A stretch of 64,000 bases of DNA from RGIG3009 sp045630285 (GCA_045630285.1 JAZQSX010000016.1:1-64000), one strand, 5' to 3'; counted from the first letter of the stretch, positions 34,476-43,632 are shown. Notes: generated from the sequence alone by a model not told the origin. Made by a program: numbers and translations.

Positions 34476-36338
34476 TTATCGCCTTTTCGGTTTTGGCTTC
34501 GGTTTTCCACGGGTGGGTTTTTGCAGGGGCTTTTTGGCAACGGCAGGGGCGGGGACAAGACAGTGCTTGCCGCTTCCGATGAGATCGGTACGTCCTGCAC
34601 GGCGCAAAGCATCCAGCACCAGCGCACGGTTTTCGGGACGGAAATACTGAAGCAACGCCCGCTGCTGCGCCTTTTCCTGCGGCGTGCGCGGTACGTAGAC
34701 CGTTTCCATAGTATAGGGGTCCAGTCCCGTGTAGAACATACAGGTCGACACCGTGCCGGGGGTGGGATAGAAGTCCTGCACCTGCTCGGGATGCAGCTTT
34801 TCACGCTTCAGGAATAACGCAAGCTCGATCGCATCTGACAAGGTGCTGCCGGGGTGCGAGGACATCAGGTAGGGGACGAGGAACTGCTTCTTTCCTGCTG
34901 CCTGGGTCAGCTCGTAGAAGCGTTTCTTGAAGCGCTCGTAGACCTCGACCGACGGCTTGCCCATACGCTTCAGCACCGCATTGGAGCAGTGCTCGGGAGC
35001 GACCTTAAGCTGACCGCTGACGTGGTGCTGTACCAGTTCACGGAAGAAGGATTCATCCTTGTCATAGATTAGATAATCAAAACGGATACCCGAACGGATA
35101 AACACCTTTTTCACCTTGGGAAGCGCCCGCAGCTTGCGCAGTAAGGCGAGATAATCGCTGTGATCCACACGGACGGCGGGGCATTTCTCCGGTGCCAGGC
35201 ATTTGCGATCGGCGCAGACGCCGGCGGTGAGTTGCTTTTCGCACGACGGAAAACGGAAATTGGCGGTCGGGCCGCCGATGTCGTGGATATAGCCCTTGAA
35301 ATCGGGCATTTCCGTGATCAGCTTCGCCTCTGCCAGCACCGACTCGTGGCTGCGGCTGGCGATCTGCCGTCCCTGATGATAGGCGAGCGAACAGAAGTTG
35401 CACGCACCGATACAGCCACGGTTGTGGATGATCGAGAACTTGACCTCCTCGATGCCCGGCACACCGCCGTCCGCTTCGTAGGAGGGATGATAATCACGCA
35501 TAAAAGACAGAGCGTACACCGCATCCATTTCCTCGGTGGTGAGTGGCGTGTGCGGCGGGTTTTGAATGACGATACGGTCGCCGTGACGCTGAATGACCAC
35601 CTTGCCACGGACGGGATCGTGCTCCTGCTGCTGGATACGGCAGGACTCGGCATACCGCCGCTTTCCCTGCTCAGTGGGCTCGCTGACCGCTTCGTAACTC
35701 GGGCATTCCTTGACGGGCCCCGGCCGATACTCCGTGGTACGAACGGCGTAGCAGGTGCCTTTGATATCCGTCAGCTCGGAGACGGCGGCGCCGTCACGCA
35801 GGCGGTCGGCGATCTCAACGATATGCTTTTCACCCATACCGTACATCAGCAGATCGGCACCCGAATCAAGCAGAATGGAGGGACGAACACGATCGTCCCA
35901 ATAATCGTAATGGGCGAAGCGGCGCAACGAGGCCTCCACACCGCCAATGGCAATCGGCGACGTGGGGAACAGGCGGCGCACCGCTTTGGCGTAGACGATG
36001 GTGGCACGGTCGGGACGCACACCTGCACGTCCGCCGGGGGTATAGGCGTCCTCACTGCGACGCTTTTTGGCGGCGGTGTAGTGGGCGACCATGGAATCGA
36101 TGTTTCCGCCGTTGATGAAAAAGCCGTAGCGTGGCGTACCGAAGCGACGGTAGTCGGCATCAGACTGCGGCTGAGGCACGATGCAGATCCGGTATCCCGC
36201 ATGCTCCAACACACGGGAGATGATCGCCGTGCCGAACGAGGGGTGGTCCACGTAAGCGTCACCTGTCACGATCACGAAGTCGGGATACTCCCAACCGTAA
36301 TCAAGCATCTCTTGTTTGGTGATCGGCAAAAACGGCAC
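34476..36338 (-). CDS. YgiQ family radical SAM protein
   Basis: Radical SAM enzyme of 620 residues, function unknown in the family. N-terminal UPF0313 part (GWEYPDFVIVTGDAYVDHPS, then SPIAIGGVEASLRRFAHYDY), cluster motif CIGACNFC for the 4Fe-4S/SAM site, then HDIGGPTANF and APEHCSNAVLKRMGKPS. The C-terminal tail is basic (GKPKPKPKRR). Full length. GTG start with GGAGGGC ahead. Downstream of tRNA-Arg on the same strand, but a terminator separates them. Confidence 0.93.
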   Translation of the reverse strand: MPFLPITKQEMLDYGWEYPDFVIVTGDAYVDHPSFGTAIISRVLEHAGYRICIVPQPQSDADYRRFGTPRYGFFINGGNIDSMVAHYTAAKKRRSEDAYTPGGRAGVRPDRATIVYAKAVRRLFPTSPIAIGGVEASLRRFAHYDYWDDRVRPSILLDSGADLLMYGMGEKHIVEIADRLRDGAAVSELTDIKGTCYAVRTTEYRPGPVKECPSYEAVSEPTEQGKRRYAESCRIQQQEHDPVRGKVVIQRHGDRIVIQNPPHTPLTTEEMDAVYALSFMRDYHPSYEADGGVPGIEEVKFSIIHNRGCIGACNFCSLAYHQGRQIASRSHESVLAEAKLITEMPDFKGYIHDIGGPTANFRFPSCEKQLTAGVCADRKCLAPEKCPAVRVDHSDYLALLRKLRALPKVKKVFIRSGIRFDYLIYDKDESFFRELVQHHVSGQLKVAPEHCSNAVLKRMGKPSVEVYERFKKRFYELTQAAGKKQFLVPYLMSSHPGSTLSDAIELALFLKREKLHPEQVQDFYPTPGTVSTCMFYTGLDPYTMETVYVPRTPQEKAQQRALLQYFRPENRALVLDALRRAGRTDLIGSGKHCLVPAPAVAKKPLQKPTRGKPKPKPKRR

Positions 36339-36370
36339 GACAGCGCCCTCCTTTCCTTAAAATTACTGGA

Positions 36371-36410
36371 TTGAAAAGGCCACATTTGTCTTCCGACAAA
36401 TGTGGCCTTT
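36371..36410 (-). terminator. terminator of tRNA-Arg
   Basis: A 16-base-pair perfect stem (36375-36390 with 36395-36410) and 4-base loop; on the minus strand the tract CCTTTTC follows. It lies eight bases past the CCA of the tRNA. Confidence 0.85.
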
Positions 36411-36417
36411 CGTTGTG

Positions 36418-36494
36418 TGGCCCGCCCGGAGGGATTCGAACCCCCGGCCTTTGGAATCGGAATCCACTGCGATATCCAGCTTCGCCACGGGCGG
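36418..36494 (-). tRNA. tRNA-Arg (anticodon CCG)
   Basis: Folds as a cloverleaf on the minus strand: acceptor CCGCCCG/CGGGCGG, D stem GCGA/TCGC, anticodon loop TTCCGAT (anticodon CCG, reading CGG), T arm GGGGG-TTCGAAT-CCCTC, discriminator G and an encoded CCA. The anticodon stem has a G-A mismatch at its top pair (27-43). A consensus promoter and a terminator flank it, so it is transcribed alone. Confidence 0.9.
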
Positions 36495-36509
36495 ATGTGA
36501 GCCTTTGTT

Positions 36510-36538
36510 ATTTTACACTCTTTTGCGTGATTTTGCAA
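36510..36538 (-). promoter_or_regulatory. promoter of tRNA-Arg
   Basis: Minus strand: TTGCAA (36538-36533), 17 bases, TAAAAT (36515-36510), 15 bases before the 5' end of the tRNA. Confidence 0.7.
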
Positions 36539-36599
36539 GACCTAATTCGCAAAAAACTCCCAATCGACACACTTCGTCGCAGAAATCCCTTGTTTTCCC

Positions 36600-36629
36600 T
36601 TGCTATTTGCCGTGTGAGTTTGGTATAAT
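36600..36629 (+). promoter_or_regulatory. promoter of the branching enzyme gene
   Basis: TTGCTA (36600-36605), 18 bases, TATAAT (36624-36629), with extended TGG. Confidence 0.65.
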
Positions 36630-36658
36630 AACAGTAATATGACAGGGGAGGGCGAAAA

Positions 36659-38653
36659 ATGGCTAACAAAGCGGCAGAAAATATCGTGAAGATCGATCCG
36701 TATCTGGAACCGTATGTGAGCGACATCGCCCTGCGTTATGAACTGTATGAGGCGAAGAAGCGGGAACTGGTGGGCAACGGCAGTCTTGTGGAGTTTGCCA
36801 ACGGTCATCGTTATTTCGGTATTCACCGCACCGCCGACGGTTGGGTCTACCGTGAGTGGGCTCCCGCCGCCGAGGCGATGTATTTTACCGGTGATTTCAA
36901 CGGGTGGGACACCACTGCTTGCCCGATGACACGGCTGGATAACGGCGTGTTTGAGGTGCAATTATCGGGGAAACACGCTTTGAAACACGGGCAAAAGATA
37001 CAGGCGATCGTTATGCACGAGGGACAAATGCTTCGCCGTATTCCGCTGTATGCCACCCGCGTGGTGCAGGACCCGGAGATGTTTTGGTGGTGCGCCGAGG
37101 TGGAGGATACCCCCGCGTTCCCTTGGACGGATGCTGAGTTTACACCGGCACAGCCCCCGTTTGTGTATGAGTGTCATATCGGCATGGCGGGGGAAGAGGG
37201 CCGTGTCAGCACCTACGATGAATTCCGTCAAAACATGTTGCCACGTATTAAAAAATTGGGTTACAACACGATCCAGATCATGGCGATCATGGAGCATCCG
37301 TATTATGGCTCGTTTGGATATCAGGTATCGAATTTCTTTGCCGCCTCGTCACGTTACGGCAACAGCAAGGCACTGAAACGCCTGATCAATACTGCCCACC
37401 GTATGGGAATAGCGGTTTTGCTGGACGTGGTGCATTCCCACGCCGTGCGCAACACCGCCGAGGGCATCAACGAGTTTGACGGTACCGTGTATCAGTTTTT
37501 CCACGAGGGCGAGCGTGGTGAGCACAGCGCCTGGGGCACCAAGCTCTTCAATTACGGCAAAAACGAGGTGCTGCATTTCCTCTTATCCAACCTCAAATAC
37601 TGGATGGAGGAGTTCCATTTTGACGGCTTCCGCTTTGACGGCGTGACCTCGATGATCTATCACGATCACGGTCTCGGCAGTGCGTTTACCGATTATAGCT
37701 TGTATTTTTCGCTGAACACCGATACCGAGGCGATCACGTATCTGCAGCTTGCCAACGAGCTCGTGCATGCGTTGAATCCCCGTGCGGTGACGGTGGCGGA
37801 GGACATGTCGGGTATGCCGGGTATGTGCTTACCGATTGCCGACGGCGGCATCGGGTTTGATTATCGGCTGTCCATGGGCGTACCGGATCTGTGGATTAAG
37901 TTTCTCAAGGAGTATACCGACGAGAAATGGGATATGGGAAAGCTGTGGTATGAGCTGACGACCCGCCGCCCACAGGAGAAAAATATCGGTTACTGCGAGT
38001 CGCACGATCAGGCGCTGGTGGGGGACAAAACCATTATGTTCCGCCTCTGCGATGCGGAAATGTACACCCACATGAGTAAGTTCACACCGAGCGCCGTCAT
38101 TGACCGTGGCATGGCGCTTCATAAGATGATCCGCCTACTTACCGCCTCGCTGGCGGGGGACGGGTATCTCAACTTTATGGGGAACGAATTCGGGCATCCC
38201 GAGTGGATCGATTTTCCTCGTGAGGGCAACGGCTGGAGCTATCATTACTGCCGCCGGCAGTGGAGCCTTGCGGACGATCCCAATCTGCGTTACAGTGCGC
38301 TGAACGCTTTTGACAAGGCCATGGTGGCGTTGCTGAAGGTGCCCGGCTTGCTATCCGATACGGCGGTCAACCGTTGGACGCACGAGGCGGACAAGGTGCT
38401 TGTGTATACCAAGGGCGACCTGGTGTTTGTATTCAATTTTCATCCGTCAAAATCCTTTGAGGGGTACTATGTGCCGGTTGGGGATGCCGGACGGTATAAG
38501 GTGGTGCTGTCCACCGACGAGGAACGTTTTGGCGGCTTCGGACGTGTGGACACGGCACATCGGTACAAGGCGTTCCAAACGGCGGAATGCGGCTTTGCGT
38601 TCCCGTGCTATCTCCCGTGCCGTACGGCGATCGTGCTGAAGCGAATAGGATAA
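36659..38653 (+). CDS. glgB: 1,4-alpha-glucan branching enzyme, eukaryotic type (GH13_8-like)
   Basis: Makes alpha-1,6 branches in glycogen-like glucan. The CBM48-type N-terminal module ends FTGDFNGWD; the (beta/alpha)8 domain has DVVHSHAV, GFRFDGVTSM (nucleophile Asp327), VAEDMSGM (acid Glu381) and ESHDQALVGDKT; the C-terminal domain follows GNEFGHPEWIDFPREGN. Those signatures are those of the eukaryotic and Bacteroides-type subfamily, not of the standard bacterial GH13_9 GlgB. 664 residues. ATG with GGGGAGGGC ahead. No glgC, glgA or glgP is adjacent, which is odd for a glycogen gene. Own promoter and terminator. Confidence 0.92.
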   Translation: MANKAAENIVKIDPYLEPYVSDIALRYELYEAKKRELVGNGSLVEFANGHRYFGIHRTADGWVYREWAPAAEAMYFTGDFNGWDTTACPMTRLDNGVFEVQLSGKHALKHGQKIQAIVMHEGQMLRRIPLYATRVVQDPEMFWWCAEVEDTPAFPWTDAEFTPAQPPFVYECHIGMAGEEGRVSTYDEFRQNMLPRIKKLGYNTIQIMAIMEHPYYGSFGYQVSNFFAASSRYGNSKALKRLINTAHRMGIAVLLDVVHSHAVRNTAEGINEFDGTVYQFFHEGERGEHSAWGTKLFNYGKNEVLHFLLSNLKYWMEEFHFDGFRFDGVTSMIYHDHGLGSAFTDYSLYFSLNTDTEAITYLQLANELVHALNPRAVTVAEDMSGMPGMCLPIADGGIGFDYRLSMGVPDLWIKFLKEYTDEKWDMGKLWYELTTRRPQEKNIGYCESHDQALVGDKTIMFRLCDAEMYTHMSKFTPSAVIDRGMALHKMIRLLTASLAGDGYLNFMGNEFGHPEWIDFPREGNGWSYHYCRRQWSLADDPNLRYSALNAFDKAMVALLKVPGLLSDTAVNRWTHEADKVLVYTKGDLVFVFNFHPSKSFEGYYVPVGDAGRYKVVLSTDEERFGGFGRVDTAHRYKAFQTAECGFAFPCYLPCRTAIVLKRIG

Positions 38654-38656
38654 AAA

Positions 38657-38688
38657 ACGAGCAGGGCAAAGCCCTGCTCGTCGTTTTT
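38657..38688 (+). terminator. terminator after the branching enzyme
   Basis: An 11-base-pair stem (38657-38667 with 38671-38681), AAA loop, then CGTTTTTT. It also faces the AraC gene converging from the right. Confidence 0.85.
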
Positions 38689-38764
38689 TGGAGGATCTTG
38701 CATAGAAAAATGTCATACTATGACATACCACTTCGGTCAAAAATAGTGGTATAGTGAGAATGAG

Positions 38765-39640
38765 TCAAATGTGCGCTCGGTTTTTGTACTCGGTGGGGGT
38801 CATACCGCATTCCTGCTTGAAGACACGGGAAAAGTATTGCGGGTCGTCAAAGGCGAGTCGTGCTGCAATTTGAGCGAAATTCAGATTGCTTTCCCGAATC
38901 AACTGCTTCGCTCGTTTGATCTTTTGCTTCCGTGCAAAAGCGGCGATACTGTCGCCGGTGTGTTCACGGAACAAACGGCTCAAAAAGCTCTTGCTGTACC
39001 CGAACGCCTGACAGACGTCCTCCACACGTACCGTTTCTTCGGCGCGGGCGGTGATATACAACTTCATAGCGGCAACCAACGGTGTTTCCTGAACGTCCAT
39101 GGACGGCGTGCGGTTGGCGCCGCATTGACTGGTAATGGAGCGGAGCAGCAGAATGAGCAGCTGCTCCAGATACGATTTGATCAGCTGTTCACCGCCGAGT
39201 GGTGCGTTCGGCTTGCGGTGCAGGCGGCGCAGGGTCGTGTCATTTTTCGGAATGATGTAAGTAGACTCTGCTTCGGTGATAATAGAGGTTAGATAGCTTT
39301 TGTGAATGCGATCGAGGCGGGTGCGGTAGTGCTCAAAATGCTCCATAGCAAGCGACGGCGACACAAACGAGATGACAAAAAAGTTGGGAGCGGAATCCAC
39401 CGCACGAATGGAATGGAACTCGTTGGGACGATGGAATATCACCTCGCCCTGTGACAGCGTAAACTCACGGTCGTCGCAGCGTACGGCAACACACCCTTTG
39501 TCAACATATACCATTTCCCAAAAATCGTGGCTTTCCCCGTGAAACACGAAGCTTGGTCCAAATTCGTAATAATGAATGGTGACGATCTTGCTGACGTCTA
39601 CCACCGTTTTCGGGCGGGTTTTAATATAGTCATTCTTCAT
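38765..39640 (-). CDS. AraC family transcriptional regulator
   Basis: 291-residue regulator: N-terminal cupin ligand-binding domain (residues ~20-110, with YEFGPSFVFHGESHDFWEMVYV and RPNEFHSI) and a C-terminal double HTH (YSKSFLSRLFREHTGDS, then DDPQYFSRVFKQECGMTPTEY). Such proteins usually sense a sugar. ATG 39640 with AGGTGAG ahead. It is divergent from the isomerase gene; three repeats of TGNNCAAAANT in the gap are candidate binding sites, so I infer it controls the isomerase-oxidoreductase genes and itself. Confidence 0.92.
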   Translation of the reverse strand: MKNDYIKTRPKTVVDVSKIVTIHYYEFGPSFVFHGESHDFWEMVYVDKGCVAVRCDDREFTLSQGEVIFHRPNEFHSIRAVDSAPNFFVISFVSPSLAMEHFEHYRTRLDRIHKSYLTSIITEAESTYIIPKNDTTLRRLHRKPNAPLGGEQLIKSYLEQLLILLLRSITSQCGANRTPSMDVQETPLVAAMKLYITARAEETVRVEDVCQAFGYSKSFLSRLFREHTGDSIAAFARKQKIKRAKQLIRESNLNFAQIAARLAFDDPQYFSRVFKQECGMTPTEYKNRAHI

Positions 39641-39658
39641 GGCTGCTCACCTGCTTTG

Positions 39659-39705
39659 TGTACAAAAGTGAACATATCGTGGACAAAAATCACTGTTCAA
39701 AAATA
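39659..39705 (+). promoter_or_regulatory. three direct repeats, candidate AraC operators
   Basis: TGTACAAAAGTG (39659), TGGACAAAAATC (39680) and TGTTCAAAAATA (39694) share TGNNCAAAANT. The first two are exactly 21 bases apart, two helical turns, as expected for AraC half-sites. The third overlaps the weak -35. Confidence 0.6.
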
Positions 39706-39722
39706 CACGATACCGCTACAAT
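39694..39722 (+). promoter_or_regulatory. activator-dependent promoter of the isomerase operon
   Basis: TGTTCA (39694-39699), 17 bases, TACAAT (39717-39722). The poor -35 overlapping a repeat fits a promoter that needs an activator. Confidence 0.5.
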
Positions 39723-39760
39723 AATAGCAGATAACCAAAAAAAGTCAAGGGGGTTTTGCT

Positions 39761-40603
39761 ATGAAAAAGGGTATCAGCATTTGGTCTTTTCCCGCCGGAT
39801 CGTTGGCGGACAGTTTCCGACTGGCAAAGGATGCCGGGTTCGAGGGCGTTGAGGTCGCTTTGGATGAAGCGGACGGCGAGATCACGCTGGCCTCGACCGA
39901 AAAGGAGCTTCTTGAGGTCAAGCGTCAGGCGGCGGATTGCGGCATTGAGCTGTACAGTGTAGCAAGTGGTCTGTACTGGTCGTATTTCCTGAACGATACC
40001 GATGAGGCTGTGCGTGCCAAGGCACAGGATATCGTGAAAAAGCAGCTGGAGGTTGCCTCGGTTCTCGGCTGTGAGTCGATTTTGGTGATTCCGGGTTGCG
40101 TGAATGCGGAGTTTGCAGCTCCCGGTAAGGTAATGGACTACGAGACCTGCTATGAGCGGAGTCTGGAATCGTTGATGAAGGTCAAGGCCTACGCTGAGGA
40201 ATACAAGGTTGAGATCGGACTGGAAAACGTGTGGAACAAGTTCCTGCTCTCACCGCTGGAGATGCGTGATTTCATCGACAAGATCGATTCTCCCTACGTG
40301 GGCAGCTACCTGGATATTGGTAACACGCTGGCGAACGGCTATCCCGAGCATTGGATCCGCACGCTGGATAAGCGCATCAAAAAGGTACATTTCAAGGATT
40401 ATCGTGTGGAGGCCGGTGGACTTCACGGGTTTGTGGATCTGCTGGCGGGCGATGTCAACTATCCTGCGGTGACTGAGGCGCTGAAAGCAGTCGGTTACGA
40501 CGGCTGGGTCTCTGCCGAGATGATCCCCAATTATAAATATTACACCGAAACCATTATCTATAACACGTCGAATGCGATGGATCGGATCATGGGGAGGGTG
40601 TAA
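39761..40603 (+). CDS. sugar phosphate isomerase/epimerase (TIM barrel)
   Basis: 280-residue (beta/alpha)8 protein of the AP-endonuclease-2/xylose-isomerase-like family. Metal-binding acidic residues are visible in GVEVALDEADGE, GLENVWNKF, GSYLDIGNTLANG, KVHFKDYRVE and the final VSAEM. It is like L-xylulose-5-phosphate 3-epimerases and inositol-pathway isomerases, and the sugar is unknown. ATG with AAGGGGG upstream. First of three closely spaced genes (3-base gap, then an 8-base overlap) with two oxidoreductases. Confidence 0.87.
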   Translation: MKKGISIWSFPAGSLADSFRLAKDAGFEGVEVALDEADGEITLASTEKELLEVKRQAADCGIELYSVASGLYWSYFLNDTDEAVRAKAQDIVKKQLEVASVLGCESILVIPGCVNAEFAAPGKVMDYETCYERSLESLMKVKAYAEEYKVEIGLENVWNKFLLSPLEMRDFIDKIDSPYVGSYLDIGNTLANGYPEHWIRTLDKRIKKVHFKDYRVEAGGLHGFVDLLAGDVNYPAVTEALKAVGYDGWVSAEMIPNYKYYTETIIYNTSNAMDRIMGRV

Positions 40604-40606
40604 GCA

Positions 40607-41590
40607 GTGTTGAAAGTCGGTTTGATCGGCTGCGGGTTCATGGGAACGATGCACGCCAATTGCTATAAAAACCTGGAGGGCGTGACGTTAGCCGCCGTGG
40701 CGGATCTACGCCCTGAAAAAGCAGAAGAGCTGGCACAGACCGGTACGGCGATCTTCCGTGACGGTATGGAGTTGATTGCGCAGGCGGATGTGGATATTAT
40801 CGACATTTGCTTGCCGACCTATCTGCACACAAAATACGCTTTGGCGGCGATGGATAAGGTAAAATACTTGTTTATCGAGAAACCGGTAGCGTTGACCGTG
40901 GTGGAGAGTGAAGAGCTTCTTAAGAAGCAGCAGGAGACGGGTTGCCGCATCCAGATCGGTCAGGTTATCCGTTTTTGGGACGAATACATAGCGCTGCGTG
41001 ACATCGTGCACAGCGGAAAATACGGCAAGGTGGTCAACGCCAATTTCCGTCGCATCAGTCCCAGCCCGGATTGGGGTTGGAACAACTGGCTGCACGATCC
41101 GACCTTGTCGGGCGGTGCGGGTCAGGATCTGCATATTCACGACGTGGATTTCGTGCTGTCGCTGTTTGGTGAGCCGCAGACGCTGTATTCAGTGAAAAAC
41201 TCGCTTGGCGAGAAGAACGGATACGTCAATACGCTGATGCAGTATGCACAGCACGTGGTGACGGTGGAGGGTACGTGGACGCTGCCCACTTCGCACCCCT
41301 TCCAGGCGAGCTTCCGTGTGGTGTTTGAAAAGGCTGTCGTGGAGAATGACAGCGGTAAGTTTATGCTGTATACCGACGACGGTGCTGAGGAAATCGTGAT
41401 CAAGAAGAAGGATATCGCACTGTCGGGCGGCACACAGGGCAATATTTCCGATCTCGGCGGCTATTTCAACGAGCTGTACTACTTCGTACAGCGTGCAGCC
41501 GCCGATGAGGACATTGAGGAAGCATCTCTCGCCGCCGGTGCGGCGTCGTTAAAATTCTTGTTGGAGAAGGAGCTGGCATTTCATGCTTAA
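40607..41590 (+). CDS. Gfo/Idh/MocA family oxidoreductase, copy 1
   Basis: 327-residue NAD(P)-dependent sugar dehydrogenase: Rossmann GLIGCGFMGTMHA at residues 6-18, the EKP motif FIEKPVAL, and GGAGQDLHIHDVDFVLSLFG with the catalytic-region His/Asp. GTG start with GGGAGG ahead. It overlaps the next gene by eight bases. Likely oxidises or reduces a cyclic sugar or inositol next to the isomerase step. Confidence 0.9.
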   Translation: MLKVGLIGCGFMGTMHANCYKNLEGVTLAAVADLRPEKAEELAQTGTAIFRDGMELIAQADVDIIDICLPTYLHTKYALAAMDKVKYLFIEKPVALTVVESEELLKKQQETGCRIQIGQVIRFWDEYIALRDIVHSGKYGKVVNANFRRISPSPDWGWNNWLHDPTLSGGAGQDLHIHDVDFVLSLFGEPQTLYSVKNSLGEKNGYVNTLMQYAQHVVTVEGTWTLPTSHPFQASFRVVFEKAVVENDSGKFMLYTDDGAEEIVIKKKDIALSGGTQGNISDLGGYFNELYYFVQRAAADEDIEEASLAAGAASLKFLLEKELAFHA

Positions 41591-42599
41591 GGTAGGTATT
41601 GTAGGCTGCGGTAATATTTTTACCATGCACGCAACGAGTTGTGATTATTTGCCGAATGCGACGTTGGTGGGCGTCTGTGATATTAAAAAGGACCGTGCCG
41701 ATGCCGCCGCACAGCGGTATAACGTCCCTGCATATTACGACTACAAGGAACTCATCGATCCTGAGAAGATCGATGTGGTACATATCTGCGTGCCGCACTA
41801 CTTACATCCTATCCTCTCCCGTTATGCACTGGAGAAAGGCGTGCACGTGCTGTGCGAAAAGCCGATGAGCATCAACTATGAGGACGGCGAAGCAAACGTC
41901 CGTCTGGCAGAAGAGCGTGATCTGCGCTACGGCATCATTTTCCAGTGCCGCTACAACGAGACCTCCAAGCTCATTCGTGAAAATCTTGAAAACGGCAAGC
42001 TGGGCAAGATCATCAGTGCCCGCTGCACACTGACATGGAGTCGCTCGGACGATTACTATGCGCAGTCGGATTGGAAGGGCACCTGGGATAAAGAAGGCGG
42101 TGGTGTTATCATCGACCAGGCGATCCATTCGTTGGATCTTGCCAACTGGTTTATCGATTCCGAGCCGGTCGAGGTGCAGGCACACATTGCCAACCGCAAT
42201 CATTCCATCATGAAGGTGGAAGACACCTGCGAAGGTTTGGTCCGTTATAAAAATGGGACGATGCTGTCTTTCTGGGCGATGAACAACTATGGCTGTGACG
42301 AGCCGATCGAGATCCGCTTGTACTGTGAGAACGGCAAGGCGGTTATGAGCTACGACGATGCCCGCATCGAGTTCAACGACGGTACGGTGCTGACGGCACA
42401 AACGCAGACCGACGGCATCGAGTACGAGGGTGGCAAGGATTATTGGGGCTTCCAGCACGTGCGTGAGATCGCCGATTTCTATGCGGCGGTGGAGGAGGGT
42501 CGTGACCCGACGATCAGCGGCAAGGAAGCGCTGAAGATCCAAAAGCTCATCTGTGCGATCTACGAAAGCGGCAAGACGGGGAAGACCGTTACGTTCTGA
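41583..42599 (+). CDS. Gfo/Idh/MocA family oxidoreductase, copy 2
   Basis: 338-residue paralogue: Rossmann GIVGCGNIFTMHA, CEKPMSINYEDG, and GGGVIIDQAIHSLDLANWF holding the catalytic-region His. ATG with AAGGAG ahead; overlap of eight bases with the first copy gives coupled translation. Two different dehydrogenases beside one isomerase suggest an oxidise-isomerise-reduce conversion (inference). Ends at a hairpin terminator. Confidence 0.9.
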   Translation: MLKVGIVGCGNIFTMHATSCDYLPNATLVGVCDIKKDRADAAAQRYNVPAYYDYKELIDPEKIDVVHICVPHYLHPILSRYALEKGVHVLCEKPMSINYEDGEANVRLAEERDLRYGIIFQCRYNETSKLIRENLENGKLGKIISARCTLTWSRSDDYYAQSDWKGTWDKEGGGVIIDQAIHSLDLANWFIDSEPVEVQAHIANRNHSIMKVEDTCEGLVRYKNGTMLSFWAMNNYGCDEPIEIRLYCENGKAVMSYDDARIEFNDGTVLTAQTQTDGIEYEGGKDYWGFQHVREIADFYAAVEEGRDPTISGKEALKIQKLICAIYESGKTGKTVTF

Positions 42600-42608
42600 C
42601 AAAGAAAG

Positions 42609-42637
42609 AAGGGAGAGACGCTGCGTCTCTCCCTTTT
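42609..42637 (+). terminator. terminator of the isomerase operon
   Basis: A 12-base-pair stem (42609-42620 with 42624-42635), CTG loop, TTTT tail. Confidence 0.87.
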
Positions 42638-42693
42638 GTTTTACAGATTGGCTTTGATTTTTTGATCATTTCGGCATATTCATTGTCCCAACG

Positions 42694-43632
42694 TTAGTCT
42701 TTCCAGAATTCACGCAGTGCGGCAATATACCCGTCCTGATCGAGGACGAACGCCAGACCGTGACCGGCCCCCGGGATAATCACCAGCTTTTTTTCGGCGG
42801 CGCAAGCGGCGTGGTTTTCAACGCTCATTTCGCAGGGAACGTAGTCGTCGGTGTCGCCGTGAAAGAAAATGACGGGGATGCGGCACTGCTGCATCGCCGC
42901 AAGCGGGGAGGTCTCCTCGAGGTCGAAGCGGCCGTACAGACGAGCACTCCACCGTATCAGGGGATAGAACAGTGCAGGGGGCAGGTGAAGCTGACGGACC
43001 ACCTTTTTGATAATGTCGCGGCCGGTCGTATAGCCGCAATCCGCCAGGATTCCCTTGACGTTGGGTGGCATCCCTCGTCCTGCGGCGGTGAGCACGGTGG
43101 CGGCACCCATGGAGATACCGGTGAGGTAGATGTGGGTATCATTGCCAAAGGTGTTGAGAATATAGGTCACCCAATCGAGGCAGTCACGGCTTTCGTGAAT
43201 ACCGAAGGTGATAACGTGACCGTCGCTGCGACCGCCGGCACGCTGGTCGACAGCCAAAACGCTGTGTCCCAACGCAAAGGCACGGGTTACACCGCCACAC
43301 AGGTCACGCTCAGCGGTGCCACGGTAGCCGTGAAACATCAGCTCGATCGGGGCGTCGGGAGCGTATTCATAATACGTGCCACGCAGTGTCAAGCCGTCAA
43401 ACGAGGTGATACTGACCTCGGTATGCGGTCGGGAACGGAGTTCCTTCATCCACGTGATCATCAGGTCACGGTGCGGCAGATAAATATCGCCGGGAGGAAT
43501 GGGGTACTCGTCTTGTCCGACGGGCTTGCGTTTTGGAGCGTAAAACGTTATCAGAAAGCAAACCAGCATCGTCGATAACAGCAGTATTGCCAATCCGCCG
43601 ATACTGCCGAGCACGATCCACACGATGTCCAT
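42694..43632 (-). CDS. membrane-anchored alpha/beta hydrolase
   Basis: 312-residue hydrolase with one N-terminal membrane helix (residues ~4-30, VWIVLGSIGGLAILLLSTML) and the fold's landmarks: oxyanion loop ELMFHGYRGTAERD, nucleophile elbow GISMGA, Asp in FFHGDTDDYVP and the catalytic His in IPGAGHGLAF. Similar to the BAAT/prolyl-oligopeptidase-like esterases of Firmicutes. ATG with AGAGGTGAG ahead. Substrate unknown; a possible peptidase or esterase facing outward. Confidence 0.87.
   Translation of the reverse strand: MDIVWIVLGSIGGLAILLLSTMLVCFLITFYAPKRKPVGQDEYPIPPGDIYLPHRDLMITWMKELRSRPHTEVSITSFDGLTLRGTYYEYAPDAPIELMFHGYRGTAERDLCGGVTRAFALGHSVLAVDQRAGGRSDGHVITFGIHESRDCLDWVTYILNTFGNDTHIYLTGISMGAATVLTAAGRGMPPNVKGILADCGYTTGRDIIKKVVRQLHLPPALFYPLIRWSARLYGRFDLEETSPLAAMQQCRIPVIFFHGDTDDYVPCEMSVENHAACAAEKKLVIIPGAGHGLAFVLDQDGYIAALREFWKD

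Noticed and set aside
39641..39760. Riboswitch in the AraC-isomerase gap
   Set aside because: The stretch is short and consists of direct repeats rather than conserved stems, so protein binding sites fit better.
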